From an uncultured Planktomarina sp. (GTDB lineage: Bacteria; Pseudomonadota; Alphaproteobacteria; Rhodobacterales; Rhodobacteraceae): a stretch of DNA of 64,000 nt. The stretch is taken from the NCBI GenBank assembly GCA_943788425.1, contig CALSQF010000002.1, positions 1-64,000 of the forward strand. Reading direction: 5' to 3'. The position numbers and the translations under genes were made by a program. The notes beneath the pieces were generated by a model. It was not told the DNA's origin. It did not search any database and saw nothing but the letters and a program-made list of their open reading frames with translations. Every line of letters starts with the position of its first letter. Position 1 is the stretch's first letter. Below, piece by piece: positions 41,537 through 49,703 of the stretch.

Positions 41537-43462
41537 ATGATCTTATTCAATGGCAACTTGGGCGGCGATCAAGGTGATCAATTAGCTCAAACCGCACTTG
41601 GTACAGAAATTGAAATCTCACAGGCTTCGCTAGCAGATAGTTGGAAGCGTAGCTCGTCTTTTGGTTTAGATCCAAATGGCAAACCAGTAGACGCCGTGAT
41701 ATCTGAAACTGAACTTTATCAATCGAACCAAAAAAACGAATACATTACACAGTTCGTAATGCCTGAACTGGAGCTTTTATATAATCAAATCGCCGGCACA
41801 AATTTTATGGTAGCCTATGCGGATAGTGAAGGCGTTGTCATAAATGCTCTGCGAGACGAAGACTTCAAAAACAGTGATGCCGGCAAAGCAGTTATTCCAG
41901 GGTCTATCTGGACTGAAGAATATCGTGGTACAAATGCCTTGGGCTTGTGCTTACATACGGGCTCTTCACAGATCGTAGCTGGACGCGAACATTTTTTTCA
42001 CAAACTTGGCAATTTGTCTTGCTTTGCAGCACCAATTTACAACCCTAGTAACGAAATTGTGGGAATGATCGATGCAACATCTGATGCATCATCACGGCAA
42101 CACCACACTCTTGCATTAGTTAAGCTGGCTTGCAAAAACGTTGAAAATCGCTTGTTTACCGATGCGTTTGAACACTCAATGATTATTAGTTTTCACGCTC
42201 GCCACGAATATCTTGGGACTACAAGCGCTGCATTATTAGCCATAGACGAGCATGGGTTTATTGATGGTGCAAACACCAATGCAAAAATGATGTTAAATGG
42301 CTTAAACTTGTCTCATAAACGCCATTTTGGCGATATTTTTTCTATTCCGTTTTCTAACATAATTAACAGGCTCTCTTCCAATGAGATTATACGCATCCAC
42401 GATGTCATGGGATCTGCCGTTTTCATGGCGATGAAAGAAAGTACGACGAAACGCATTGTTGACATAGATTTACAAAGTCGCTCAAAGGCGCCCAGCATAA
42501 AATTGCTACCGCAGGTTTCTCACACAGACAAAAAAGATCCCGAAAATGTAAAAATCAAGCGGAGTTACATAGCGGAAGATGCCGGTTTAAAACGACACTT
42601 ATTGATGGCTAAAAATGCTCTGAAATACGAACTTCCAGTGTTTATTGAAGGTGCCCGTGGTTCTGGTAAGAAAGCTACAGCAACCGAATTGCACAAACTT
42701 CTTTTCTGCGAACAGCCTTTGGTCGAAATAAAATGTAATTTATTAACGGCAGAGAATTACGAAGAAATGTTGTTTGGAGAGGCGGGAAGGCTGGCCTATT
42801 TTCAACCTTCATCCTCAATTTTTTCTGCAAGCCTTCTAGATAGGGCGCGTAATGGGAGCCTGTTTTTAAACGGTATCGAAGCGCTGCCGATCGTGGCACA
42901 AAAAGCCCTCATACAAGTCCTGGAAGAACGACAAGAAGCGCAAATTGACCAGGGCAAAACTGAAATTTCTGCTGTATTCTCTTCAAGCCGGTTATCTTTT
43001 ACAGAGCTAAAAGCCAGTGAAGATTTAGACCCAGTCTTTCTTGAAGCGCTACAGGGATCGCAAGTTGTTCTGCCACATCTTTCACAAAGGTTAGACTTTC
43101 GGCTGTTAGCAACAGAGCTATTATACCAGGTTTCGCCCTCTCATAAGTTTTCCAAATCGGCTTTAGATGCTTTACAGAAGCGCGACTGGCCGGGCCAGGT
43201 CAAACAACTTAAGAGAACAATTCAAATGTTACTTGCTAATGCTGACGGACCAATCATCCGCGCTGAGGCTATCTCAGGTGGCACTCAACTTAAATCAGAA
43301 GAGTTAACACCATGCATGGCATGTTCCAATTCACCGGTGCGCAAAGAAAGCTGCGTTTTAATCAAAAAAACATGGCTTGAAACGGGGGGTAATGTTAGCC
43401 TTGTGTCACGCAGATTGGGTGTATCACGGACCACAATTTATAAACATCTCAGCAGCGAATAA
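41537..43462 (+). CDS. AcoR-like Fis-family regulator lacking the sigma-54 contact motif
   Basis: This 641-residue regulator has AcoR-type architecture: an N-terminal helical part (SQASLADSWKRSSSFGLDPN), a GAF-like sensor domain (residues about 65-215), a AAA+ domain (about 340-560) and a Fis-type HTH at the C-terminus (NVSLVSRRLGVSRTTIYKHL). The AAA+ part is eroded: Walker A is GARGSGKKAT, and the GAFTGA loop expected after ENYEEMLFGE is absent (AGRLAYFQPSSS). Such members probably act with the housekeeping sigma factor. A cysteine cluster (CMACSNSPVRKESC) precedes the HTH and could bind metal. Divergent to the ADH/ABC operon, it likely responds to the imported alcohol. Confidence 0.85.
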   Translation: MILFNGNLGGDQGDQLAQTALGTEIEISQASLADSWKRSSSFGLDPNGKPVDAVISETELYQSNQKNEYITQFVMPELELLYNQIAGTNFMVAYADSEGVVINALRDEDFKNSDAGKAVIPGSIWTEEYRGTNALGLCLHTGSSQIVAGREHFFHKLGNLSCFAAPIYNPSNEIVGMIDATSDASSRQHHTLALVKLACKNVENRLFTDAFEHSMIISFHARHEYLGTTSAALLAIDEHGFIDGANTNAKMMLNGLNLSHKRHFGDIFSIPFSNIINRLSSNEIIRIHDVMGSAVFMAMKESTTKRIVDIDLQSRSKAPSIKLLPQVSHTDKKDPENVKIKRSYIAEDAGLKRHLLMAKNALKYELPVFIEGARGSGKKATATELHKLLFCEQPLVEIKCNLLTAENYEEMLFGEAGRLAYFQPSSSIFSASLLDRARNGSLFLNGIEALPIVAQKALIQVLEERQEAQIDQGKTEISAVFSSSRLSFTELKASEDLDPVFLEALQGSQVVLPHLSQRLDFRLLATELLYQVSPSHKFSKSALDALQKRDWPGQVKQLKRTIQMLLANADGPIIRAEAISGGTQLKSEELTPCMACSNSPVRKESCVLIKKTWLETGGNVSLVSRRLGVSRTTIYKHLSSE

Positions 43463-43470
43463 TCTCTAAT

Positions 43471-43555
43471 GACGCTGCCAAACACATGAAGCCGCACCAG
43501 AGTGTTGGTCTCGCCCGGCTCTAATCGCTCAATAATTCGCGCCACTAAGCGCCAC
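43471..43555 (-). mobile_element. IS6-family 3'-end remnant
   Basis: The minus strand encodes the IS6 end (LSGARIIERLE-like remnant of AEWRQLL) followed by GACGCTGCCAAACA at 43471-43484, a diverged terminal repeat. It begins eight bases after the regulator stop. The segment AATAATT-GCGCCACT is shared with the scar at 26301-26430. Confidence 0.55.
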
Positions 43556-43590
43556 TGGCAGCCGCGTTGCGATTATTTTGACTTTATCGA

Positions 43591-44679
43591 TCAAACCAAC
43601 CTGCCTCGTGCAGACACTGGAATTGCCTCTATAATGGTATCACCCCGAACCGCCACGAGTTGATCAACCATATTCACAGTGACGCAGACGTGGTTCGGGA
43701 TCACACGCAAGATATCGCCAACCGCTGGCTTGGTATGACAACGCGACAGATCAAGGAAACCGTGCTCTTCAGCAAATTTATGGATGCGCGCTTTCGGATG
43801 CTCAAGGATCAACCCATACCCGTCTAGACCACCAGTGTCAGATGTCAGTGTTTTGGAGCCTGCATCCAGAATACCGCGGTCCTCGCCTCCGCGGCTAACC
43901 ACACTGGTAAATACGTGGAGTGCGCAATCGCTTTGCTGCGCAAACCCAGCTTCGATCATCATGCGATCATTGAAAATGCAGGTGCCTGCCCGATGTTCAG
44001 TTGCGCCTAACAAATTGCCAAGATTGGAAAAATTCGGGGTTCCTCCAGTAGAAATAATTCCGTGGCTCATACCGAACGCCGCCAGTCCCTGGGTCATTTT
44101 GTCCAGAAATATCTGTGTCTGAGGCCAAGTATCCAGCGCCGGATAAAATAGTAGGCCAGCAAAGTTGAGCATTGGATCATTGTGGATGATTTGGGCCAAT
44201 GCGAGTGCTTCACCTGGCGTTTCAACCCCCGCACGTTTTTGCCCCGTGTCACATTCAATCATCACATCCAAAGGTCTGCCAGACTCACGCGCTGCATTAG
44301 AATAGGCATCAAGTACAACCGGATTATCAGCGCAGACCTTGAGAGCAAAACGCCGTTGTAAAGCTGCCAACCGACCCGAACGCGCCGCTCCCAACAGATT
44401 GGTTGCGACAATGATATCGGTGATGCCTGCATCCGCCATCACTTCGGCCTCACCTAGCTTTTGGCAGGTAATCCCACACGCGCCAGCCTCGATCTGCATC
44501 TTTGCCAAAAGCGGTGATTTATGGGTTTTGATGTGCGGACGGTTTGCCACCCCGGCCTCATCACATAACTTTTGAGCGCGTTGAACATTACGCTCAACGA
44601 CATCAAGATCAATAATCAGACAGGGCGTACCAAAATTCTTTATAACCTCGGCCTTCAGTCTGTTTATCGCATCAGTCAT
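43591..44679 (-). CDS. D-threonine aldolase-like PLP enzyme (fold type III)
   Basis: This 362-residue enzyme of the alanine-racemase-like fold uses PLP and a divalent metal. The PLP lysine is in RPHIKTHKSP. The C-terminal metal site HVC in IPNHVCVTVNMVDQL is diagnostic of D-threonine aldolases and D-serine dehydratases. It would cleave D-3-hydroxy amino acids to glycine and an aldehyde, or dehydrate D-serine. It stands alone on the minus strand, with IS6 scars on both sides. Confidence 0.85.
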   Translation of the reverse strand: MTDAINRLKAEVIKNFGTPCLIIDLDVVERNVQRAQKLCDEAGVANRPHIKTHKSPLLAKMQIEAGACGITCQKLGEAEVMADAGITDIIVATNLLGAARSGRLAALQRRFALKVCADNPVVLDAYSNAARESGRPLDVMIECDTGQKRAGVETPGEALALAQIIHNDPMLNFAGLLFYPALDTWPQTQIFLDKMTQGLAAFGMSHGIISTGGTPNFSNLGNLLGATEHRAGTCIFNDRMMIEAGFAQQSDCALHVFTSVVSRGGEDRGILDAGSKTLTSDTGGLDGYGLILEHPKARIHKFAEEHGFLDLSRCHTKPAVGDILRVIPNHVCVTVNMVDQLVAVRGDTIIEAIPVSARGRLV

Positions 44680-44734
44680 TCTGTTCAGCCTGATTGAGGT
44701 ACGCTTCAGCCAGTAAAATGGGATTGTATCTTGT

Positions 44735-44910
44735 GGGCACTGTCAAAGGTGTGTTCTCCGTCCAGATATTTTTTCATCCTAGCAATCCATTGCTATGCGA
44801 TCAAACGAACGATTACTAGCGTCCGATTGCCAGCACAAATTTCACCCCTGCGGTCCAAACTTGATGCCTCTCAACAAGAGCAGCGGCGCGATTCAGCTTG
44901 AAATTTGCGG
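44735..44910 (-). mobile_element. IS6-family remnant with terminal repeat
   Basis: The minus strand encodes NFKLNRAAALVE, the IS6 C-terminal signature, at 44871-44910. A terminal-repeat-like GGGCACTGTCAAAGG lies at 44735-44750. The bases between are degenerate. Confidence 0.6.
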
Positions 44911-44982
44911 CCGCGTTAATCCAGTGATAGTCGCCATGCGAACCACATCACGACGAAACGCCTCTGGGTATCTCTTTGCCAT
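44898..44982 (-). pseudogene. Transposase OrfA 5' fragment (IS3-like)
   Basis: An ORF of about 28 residues, MAKRYPEAFRRDVVRMATIT then GLTRPQIS, looks like the N-terminus of an IS3-type OrfA. It stops where the IS6 C-terminus begins, so the two elements are joined by deletion. The 44983-45086 bases show no gene. Confidence 0.6.
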
Positions 44983-45086
44983 TCTCTATCTCTTTCATAA
45001 CAAACATTGCTCGAAAGAGCCCGGAACTCACCCGCCACAAATCCGCCCTGCCCTCATCCTAGTTTACTCTGACAATCTATACGTTC

Positions 45087-46118
45087 CTATTCTTGGCGTA
45101 TCGAATTCTCCCAATTGCGTAAGAAGGCTTTTCGCTTCAAACGATCCAAGAACACCAACAATCCCGGGCCCAACCGAATGGGGCGCAGCGCCTTTTGTTT
45201 GTCAGATGCGCCCTCAAAAACTGGCGGTAAGCCAGTTGTTTTGGCCAAGCTTTCTTGCGTGGGCTTGGATAATAGAAAATCTATCATACGCCCAGCAACA
45301 TCCGGATTTTGCGCGTTTCGCGGAATAAATGCGGTGCGCATCATCACCGTCACATAATCTTGCATTGGCACAATCGTGATGCCAGGTTCATGCGCCAGCC
45401 GATTTTCCGCATAAGAGCCCAGCACATTATAAGCCAGCGCCAAACGACCTTGGTAAACGTCGTCGATCATAGCCCCGGAACAACAATAAAGCCGGGTGTT
45501 AAGACGGCCCATCACCTCAGTCAAACGCCAAAAACTGTCTGTATTGCGGCTGTCTTGTGTCGCAAATAAATATCCAAGACCCGAGCTGCGCACATCATAA
45601 GTTCCGATGCGTTGATCGAAAATCTCTGGATGCGCGCGCAACAAATCGATCAGCTGTTCGCGATTTTTCGGTATTTCCAATCCTGCAAAATGCGCGTCCG
45701 AAATTACCAAAGCCGCAGGCTCTTGGGTGAAAGAAAACAGCTGGTCCTGCCATTGAGCCCAAGCAGGAAGTCGCGCAGTTTGGGGCGAAACATACTGTTG
45801 TGCAAAACCGTCATTGGCCAATTTGGTTTGCAGATCCATAGCTGATGAAATCACCAGATCAAAAGGCGCACCCTCGTCATAAATTGCAGCCATTAACTCG
45901 GTGCTACTGGCCACAGTATAATCAACCGTGATCCTTCGGTTGATTGATTGAAACCTACGGATCAATGGATCAAAGGCGGCGATGTCGGCGGTCGAGATCA
46001 CCCTTATGGTTTGCGTGGGCATAGGGACCGTGTAAATCTGGTGATCTTCGATCTCAAAAGCGAAACTTGCGTTAAAACATACTAAAATTAGACCAATGGC
46101 AAATAAAATGATACGCAT
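45087..46118 (-). CDS. Orphan periplasmic binding protein linked to a two-component system
   Basis: This 343-residue exported protein (signal MRIILFAIGLILVCFNASFA) has the fold of the iron/thiamine-type extracellular binding proteins: TIRVISTADIAAFDPLIRRF, TVDYTVASSTELMAAI, GAPFDLVISSAMDL and the C-terminal FIPRNAQNPDVAGRMIDFLL. No permease or ATPase genes are nearby. Its start overlaps the histidine kinase gene by 31 bases. The most economical role is as a ligand-binding co-sensor for the kinase, as LuxP or TorT are for their kinases. It ends with a basic tail (RLKRKAFLRNWENS). Confidence 0.8.
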   Translation of the reverse strand: MRIILFAIGLILVCFNASFAFEIEDHQIYTVPMPTQTIRVISTADIAAFDPLIRRFQSINRRITVDYTVASSTELMAAIYDEGAPFDLVISSAMDLQTKLANDGFAQQYVSPQTARLPAWAQWQDQLFSFTQEPAALVISDAHFAGLEIPKNREQLIDLLRAHPEIFDQRIGTYDVRSSGLGYLFATQDSRNTDSFWRLTEVMGRLNTRLYCCSGAMIDDVYQGRLALAYNVLGSYAENRLAHEPGITIVPMQDYVTVMMRTAFIPRNAQNPDVAGRMIDFLLSKPTQESLAKTTGLPPVFEGASDKQKALRPIRLGPGLLVFLDRLKRKAFLRNWENSIRQE

Positions 46119-47479
46119 GCGCCGCCTCCTTTGGGGTCTGTATGGTTGGTAATTTCGACAAGCCCCCCATGGGCACGGGCAACCTCGTCCACAATGGTCA
46201 AACCGAGGCCAGAACCAACAATGTCATTGACGTTTGTGCCGCGTTTAAAGCGCTGTAAATGGTCGCTCAGATTGGCCCCGGCAAATCCGCGGCCTTGATC
46301 GGCAAAACTGAGGATGTGGTTATGGGCATCCCGGGCGAGGGTCACTGTTATGTTACTGTCGGCGGGTGAATATTTTATCGCATTGTCTAAGATATTTCGC
46401 AATGCGTTTTGCAGCAAAATCGGATCACCATCAAAGTCGAAATCGCCGCCCTGATCCTGCGTTATTATTGAAATATCCTTAAGTTCCGCCGTGGGCGATA
46501 GGCGCTCAACGGTTTCTGCCATCAATTTGCGTAAATCTATCGCCTCAGTTTGAAACTGATCGGCGCGAAAATTCACCATCGCATGATCCAGCAGTTGCCC
46601 CGCTGACCGCGAGCTTTCGTCAATAGCGCGTATCATCTCCCGCAAGGCAGTTTTGTTTTTGGATTTTTCCAATCCGCGGTGGATCACCTCGGCTTGTGTG
46701 CGCACCGTCGCCAAAGGCGTGCGCACGCGATGCGCGGCTTCAACGATGAAATCCTCAGATCGGGTAAGGCTGGATTTTAGCCGCTCGATCAACGAATTTA
46801 GCGCGGTGATCAACGGCACCAATTCCGCCGGTGCCTGTGTTTGAACAGCGCGTAGATCGCTGGGTCCGCGGCGGGTCACAGCACCGGCCACACGATTAAG
46901 GGGGGCAAGCGCGCTGTGGGCGGCCCATAGGCTAAGCCCAGTAGCGACAAAGAAAAAGGCGATACCAATGGCCACCGCCAGAAGCGTGATCCGCGACGAT
47001 ATTTGCACTAGCCCAAGGCGTGTCTGCGCCACGACGATGCGCACCAATGCCTGGTGGCTTTGGCTGCTAACAAGGCGTGTTACAACCACGGCGCGGACCT
47101 GTTCACCTCGATACTCAAAGGTGGAAAATTCCGGCTGTTTGGGCACGCCCAACGCCGCTTTAGCCACCAGATCATCATAGCCAGTTAAGGTTTCACCATC
47201 CACCAACACACGATAAAACACGCGATCTTCGCTGATTGTGCCCAACATGGACAACGCCGAATAAGGCAATTCAAGCCGCACCTGTCCGCCCTCGGCAAAA
47301 AGTGCATCGGCAATCGACGTCGCTGAAGCCGCCAAAATATTGTCCTGCGTATCAGCCGCTGCGCGTTCGGCCACGCCACGTACGATCACGAACAATACCA
47401 GCGACAATAGCAAGGCAATGAGCGACAATTGGATTACCAAACGCCTTTGCATAGACCCTTTTGGCAGCAGACTCGTCAT
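46088..47479 (-). CDS. tctE: TctE-like sensor histidine kinase
   Basis: This 463-residue kinase has a membrane helix (residues about 10-32), a periplasmic TctE-type N-terminal domain, a second helix (about 165-188), a HAMP region, the phosphoacceptor histidine in IVEAAHRVRTPLATVRTQ, the N box NILDNAIKYSP, FADQGRGF and GSGLGLTIVDE. It overlaps the response regulator by ATGA and the binding protein by 31 bases. It probably controls the divergent tctCBA operon. It differs from the kinase at 3484-4851 in sequence and in having a binding-protein partner. Confidence 0.9.
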   Translation of the reverse strand: MTSLLPKGSMQRRLVIQLSLIALLLSLVLFVIVRGVAERAAADTQDNILAASATSIADALFAEGGQVRLELPYSALSMLGTISEDRVFYRVLVDGETLTGYDDLVAKAALGVPKQPEFSTFEYRGEQVRAVVVTRLVSSQSHQALVRIVVAQTRLGLVQISSRITLLAVAIGIAFFFVATGLSLWAAHSALAPLNRVAGAVTRRGPSDLRAVQTQAPAELVPLITALNSLIERLKSSLTRSEDFIVEAAHRVRTPLATVRTQAEVIHRGLEKSKNKTALREMIRAIDESSRSAGQLLDHAMVNFRADQFQTEAIDLRKLMAETVERLSPTAELKDISIITQDQGGDFDFDGDPILLQNALRNILDNAIKYSPADSNITVTLARDAHNHILSFADQGRGFAGANLSDHLQRFKRGTNVNDIVGSGLGLTIVDEVARAHGGLVEITNHTDPKGGGACVSFYLPLV

Positions 47480-48144
47480 GGCCTTGCGACCAAACGGTAA
47501 CCCAAACTGCGCACTGTTTCTATTTCCGCGCCCGTGCCCGCCAGCTTTTTGCGAAGCCGCCCGACATAGACCTCGATCGCATTTTCAGAGACATCCTCAG
47601 ACAGCGAAAACAGACGGTCCATAAGATGGTTCTTGGAAAAAATTTGGGCTGGTGCGGCAAAAAATATCTCAACCAGCCGTAATTCGCGGTTTCGAAGATT
47701 TTGACTGGTGTCATTGGCCGTCAAAGTGGCCTCTTGCGGATCTAAAATCACACCTGCGAACTCTAACCGATTCTGCGCCGCCCCGCCTTGCCGACGCAAA
47801 ACAGCGCGACATCGTGCTTCTAATTCGGCGAAATCGAAAGGTTTCGTGACGTAATCATCGGCGCCCAAATCCAACAATGTTATTCGATCCGAAACTTGCG
47901 AGCGGGCTGTCAAAACGATTACGGGCGTTTTGTTTTTGGCCTGCCTATGCCGCGCCAAAAAATCGCGACCATCGCCATCTGGCAACATAATATCAAGCAA
48001 AATCAAATCGTAATTTGTTGTATCGACAAAGGCACTCGCATCATTCAGTCCAGTGGCGTGATCCACCGCGTGACCATCCAATGCAAAACGCTCGCAGACG
48101 GCACGAGCCAGTTGGGCACTATCTTCTACCAACAGAAATCGCAT
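47476..48144 (-). CDS. tctD: TctD-like OmpR-family response regulator
   Basis: This 222-residue response regulator has a receiver with VEDS, the aspartate in LILLDIMLPDGDG and the lysine in DDYVTKPFD, and an OmpR-type winged helix ending SLGYRLVARP. I chose the ATG at 48144 (MRFLLVEDS); an in-frame upstream start would run through the promoter region. It is the first gene of the sensor operon and divergent from tctC. Confidence 0.9.
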   Translation of the reverse strand: MRFLLVEDSAQLARAVCERFALDGHAVDHATGLNDASAFVDTTNYDLILLDIMLPDGDGRDFLARHRQAKNKTPVIVLTARSQVSDRITLLDLGADDYVTKPFDFAELEARCRAVLRRQGGAAQNRLEFAGVILDPQEATLTANDTSQNLRNRELRLVEIFFAAPAQIFSKNHLMDRLFSLSEDVSENAIEVYVGRLRKKLAGTGAEIETVRSLGYRLVARP

Positions 48145-48166
48145 CAACTTCCACTTTCGTTCTTCA

Positions 48167-48182
48167 TGACAGGTTGCTGTCA
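48167..48182. promoter_or_regulatory. Inverted repeat TGACAG-GTTG-CTGTCA
   Basis: A perfect 6-4-6 palindrome lies 22 bases before the regulator start and 63 before tctC. Read on the minus strand it is also an 11-bp-spaced direct repeat (CTGACAG, CAAC, CTGTCAT), similar in layout to the box at 2778-2795. It is a likely site for the TctD-like protein. A second palindrome, GCGGGG-AA-CCCCGC, lies at 48210-48223 in the tctC leader. Confidence 0.55.
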
Positions 48183-48245
48183 GCTTTACTGGTTCTGCTA
48201 GCACAATGTGCGGGGAACCCCGCCTATGTCAAATGGGAGAAACTA

Positions 48246-49214
48246 ATGACAAATCGCTTTTTCAAGGCACTAGCAACCGGCGCTGCAATTACTGTTGGTG
48301 TGGCCTCTGCTGCATCCGCGGCTGAATGTATCGCCCCAGCAAACCCAGGTGGTGGTTGGGATTTCACATGCCGTCAAATCGGCAAAATCATGTATGATAT
48401 TGGGGCTGTTGATAAACCAATTCAAGTTACCAATATGCCAGGTGCAGGCGGCGGCTTGGCCTTCAACACAGTTGTAAACGAACGCGGCGACGACGCCGAT
48501 CTCATAATCGCGGCATCCTCCGCGACAACAACACGTCTGGCACAAAATGCTTATGCTGGTCGCACGGCTGGCGAGGTTCGCTTTGTGGGTGCCATCGGTG
48601 CGGATCCCGGCATCATCGCAGTTGCGGCTGACAGCCCCTATAATTCGTTGACAGATCTGGTGGACGCAATCCTTGCTGATCCGAGCTCTGTTGCCTTTGC
48701 TGGCGGTTCTGCGGTTGGTGGATTTGATCACTTGAAGCCATTGATGGTTCTAAAAGAAGCCGGTTTCACCGACATCACCAAAGTTAAATATATCGGTGTC
48801 GATGGTGGTGCAGATGCGATCACACAAACAGTTGGAGGCTTTACCCAAGCGATGACTGGCGACATGTCAGAAGTTGTATCGTTCTTGGCCAATGGTGACA
48901 TACGTGTCATCGCGGTCCTCACAGACAAGCGCGTACCAGGTTTTGAAGACATCCCAACAGCAACTGAACAAGGTTACCCGGTTGTGGCTGTGAACTGGCG
49001 TGGTCTTTACGTGCCAAAGGGCGTTTCAGACGATACATTCAATTCGTGGGCTGACAAATTGCAAATGGTTGCAGACAGCGCGGAGTGGAAAGAAGCTATG
49101 GCCGCAAATGGTTTAGCGCCATTCACCAAAGTTGGTGGCAACTTCCAAGGTTATGTTGACGGCCTGGTGGCCGATATCAACGCCATGTCAAAAGAACTGG
49201 GAGTTATCCAGTAA
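48246..49214 (+). CDS. tctC: TctC-type binding protein (third TTT system)
   Basis: This 322-residue periplasmic binding protein has a signal ending GVASAASAAE. Pocket loops are visible as CIAPANPGGGWDFTCRQIGK and TNMPGAGGGLAFNTVV, with a possible disulfide between the two early cysteines. I chose the ATG at 48246 with GGGAGA six bases upstream; a longer in-frame reading lacks a signal. The stop overlaps the tctB start (TAATG). The substrate is probably the compound metabolised by the AtuA/DUF4387 pair downstream. Confidence 0.93.
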   Translation: MTNRFFKALATGAAITVGVASAASAAECIAPANPGGGWDFTCRQIGKIMYDIGAVDKPIQVTNMPGAGGGLAFNTVVNERGDDADLIIAASSATTTRLAQNAYAGRTAGEVRFVGAIGADPGIIAVAADSPYNSLTDLVDAILADPSSVAFAGGSAVGGFDHLKPLMVLKEAGFTDITKVKYIGVDGGADAITQTVGGFTQAMTGDMSEVVSFLANGDIRVIAVLTDKRVPGFEDIPTATEQGYPVVAVNWRGLYVPKGVSDDTFNSWADKLQMVADSAEWKEAMAANGLAPFTKVGGNFQGYVDGLVADINAMSKELGVIQ

Positions 49215-49702
49215 TGGCCTCTGACCGAATTTTTGGTTTGGTCACTCTGATCACGGCGGTCGCCTACATAGCGGCCGCCACTCAGATTCAAACAAACTTT
49301 TTCTCAGGCCAGTACTTGCCTAAACTTTTTCCTATCATGATTGGCACCGTGGCGGCGATTGCCTCACTGGTGATGATTTTTAAACCAGACCCAGAACCTG
49401 AATGGCCGGCAACCAGCGCTTGGATAAATATGGCCATAGCTGTTGTCGTCCTCGCGCTCTATTCCGTTTTTCTGAAACCGCTTGGTTTCATTCTACCAAC
49501 GGCATTTGCGGCAGGCATCATCAGCTATCAAATTTTCCCGCGCAAGTTATCCGCCCTATGTTCCGGTGTGGGCTTGTCGCTAGGATTATTCGTCTTATTC
49601 AAGTTCCTCTTGGGCCTTGGCAACATCGTAGCATACCGCATTCCAACCGCCGCAAAACTGCGGGAAGCAATTTCAACTCTAATTCCATTTGTGGGGCACT
49701 AA
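49214..49702 (+). CDS. tctB: TctB-family small permease subunit (third TTT system)
   Basis: This 162-residue protein has four membrane helices and the typical TctB loop (FFSGQYLPKLFPIMIG) after the first. It overlaps tctC by one base and is one base from tctA. It is the minor membrane subunit of the importer. Confidence 0.88.
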   Translation: MASDRIFGLVTLITAVAYIAAATQIQTNFFSGQYLPKLFPIMIGTVAAIASLVMIFKPDPEPEWPATSAWINMAIAVVVLALYSVFLKPLGFILPTAFAAGIISYQIFPRKLSALCSGVGLSLGLFVLFKFLLGLGNIVAYRIPTAAKLREAISTLIPFVGH

Positions 49703-49703
49703 C

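Noticed and set aside
48015..48245. 77-codon extension of the third TctC
   Set aside because: It runs through the divergent promoter and regulator gene and contains no signal peptide. The ATG at 48246 has a good ribosome site followed directly by a signal peptide.
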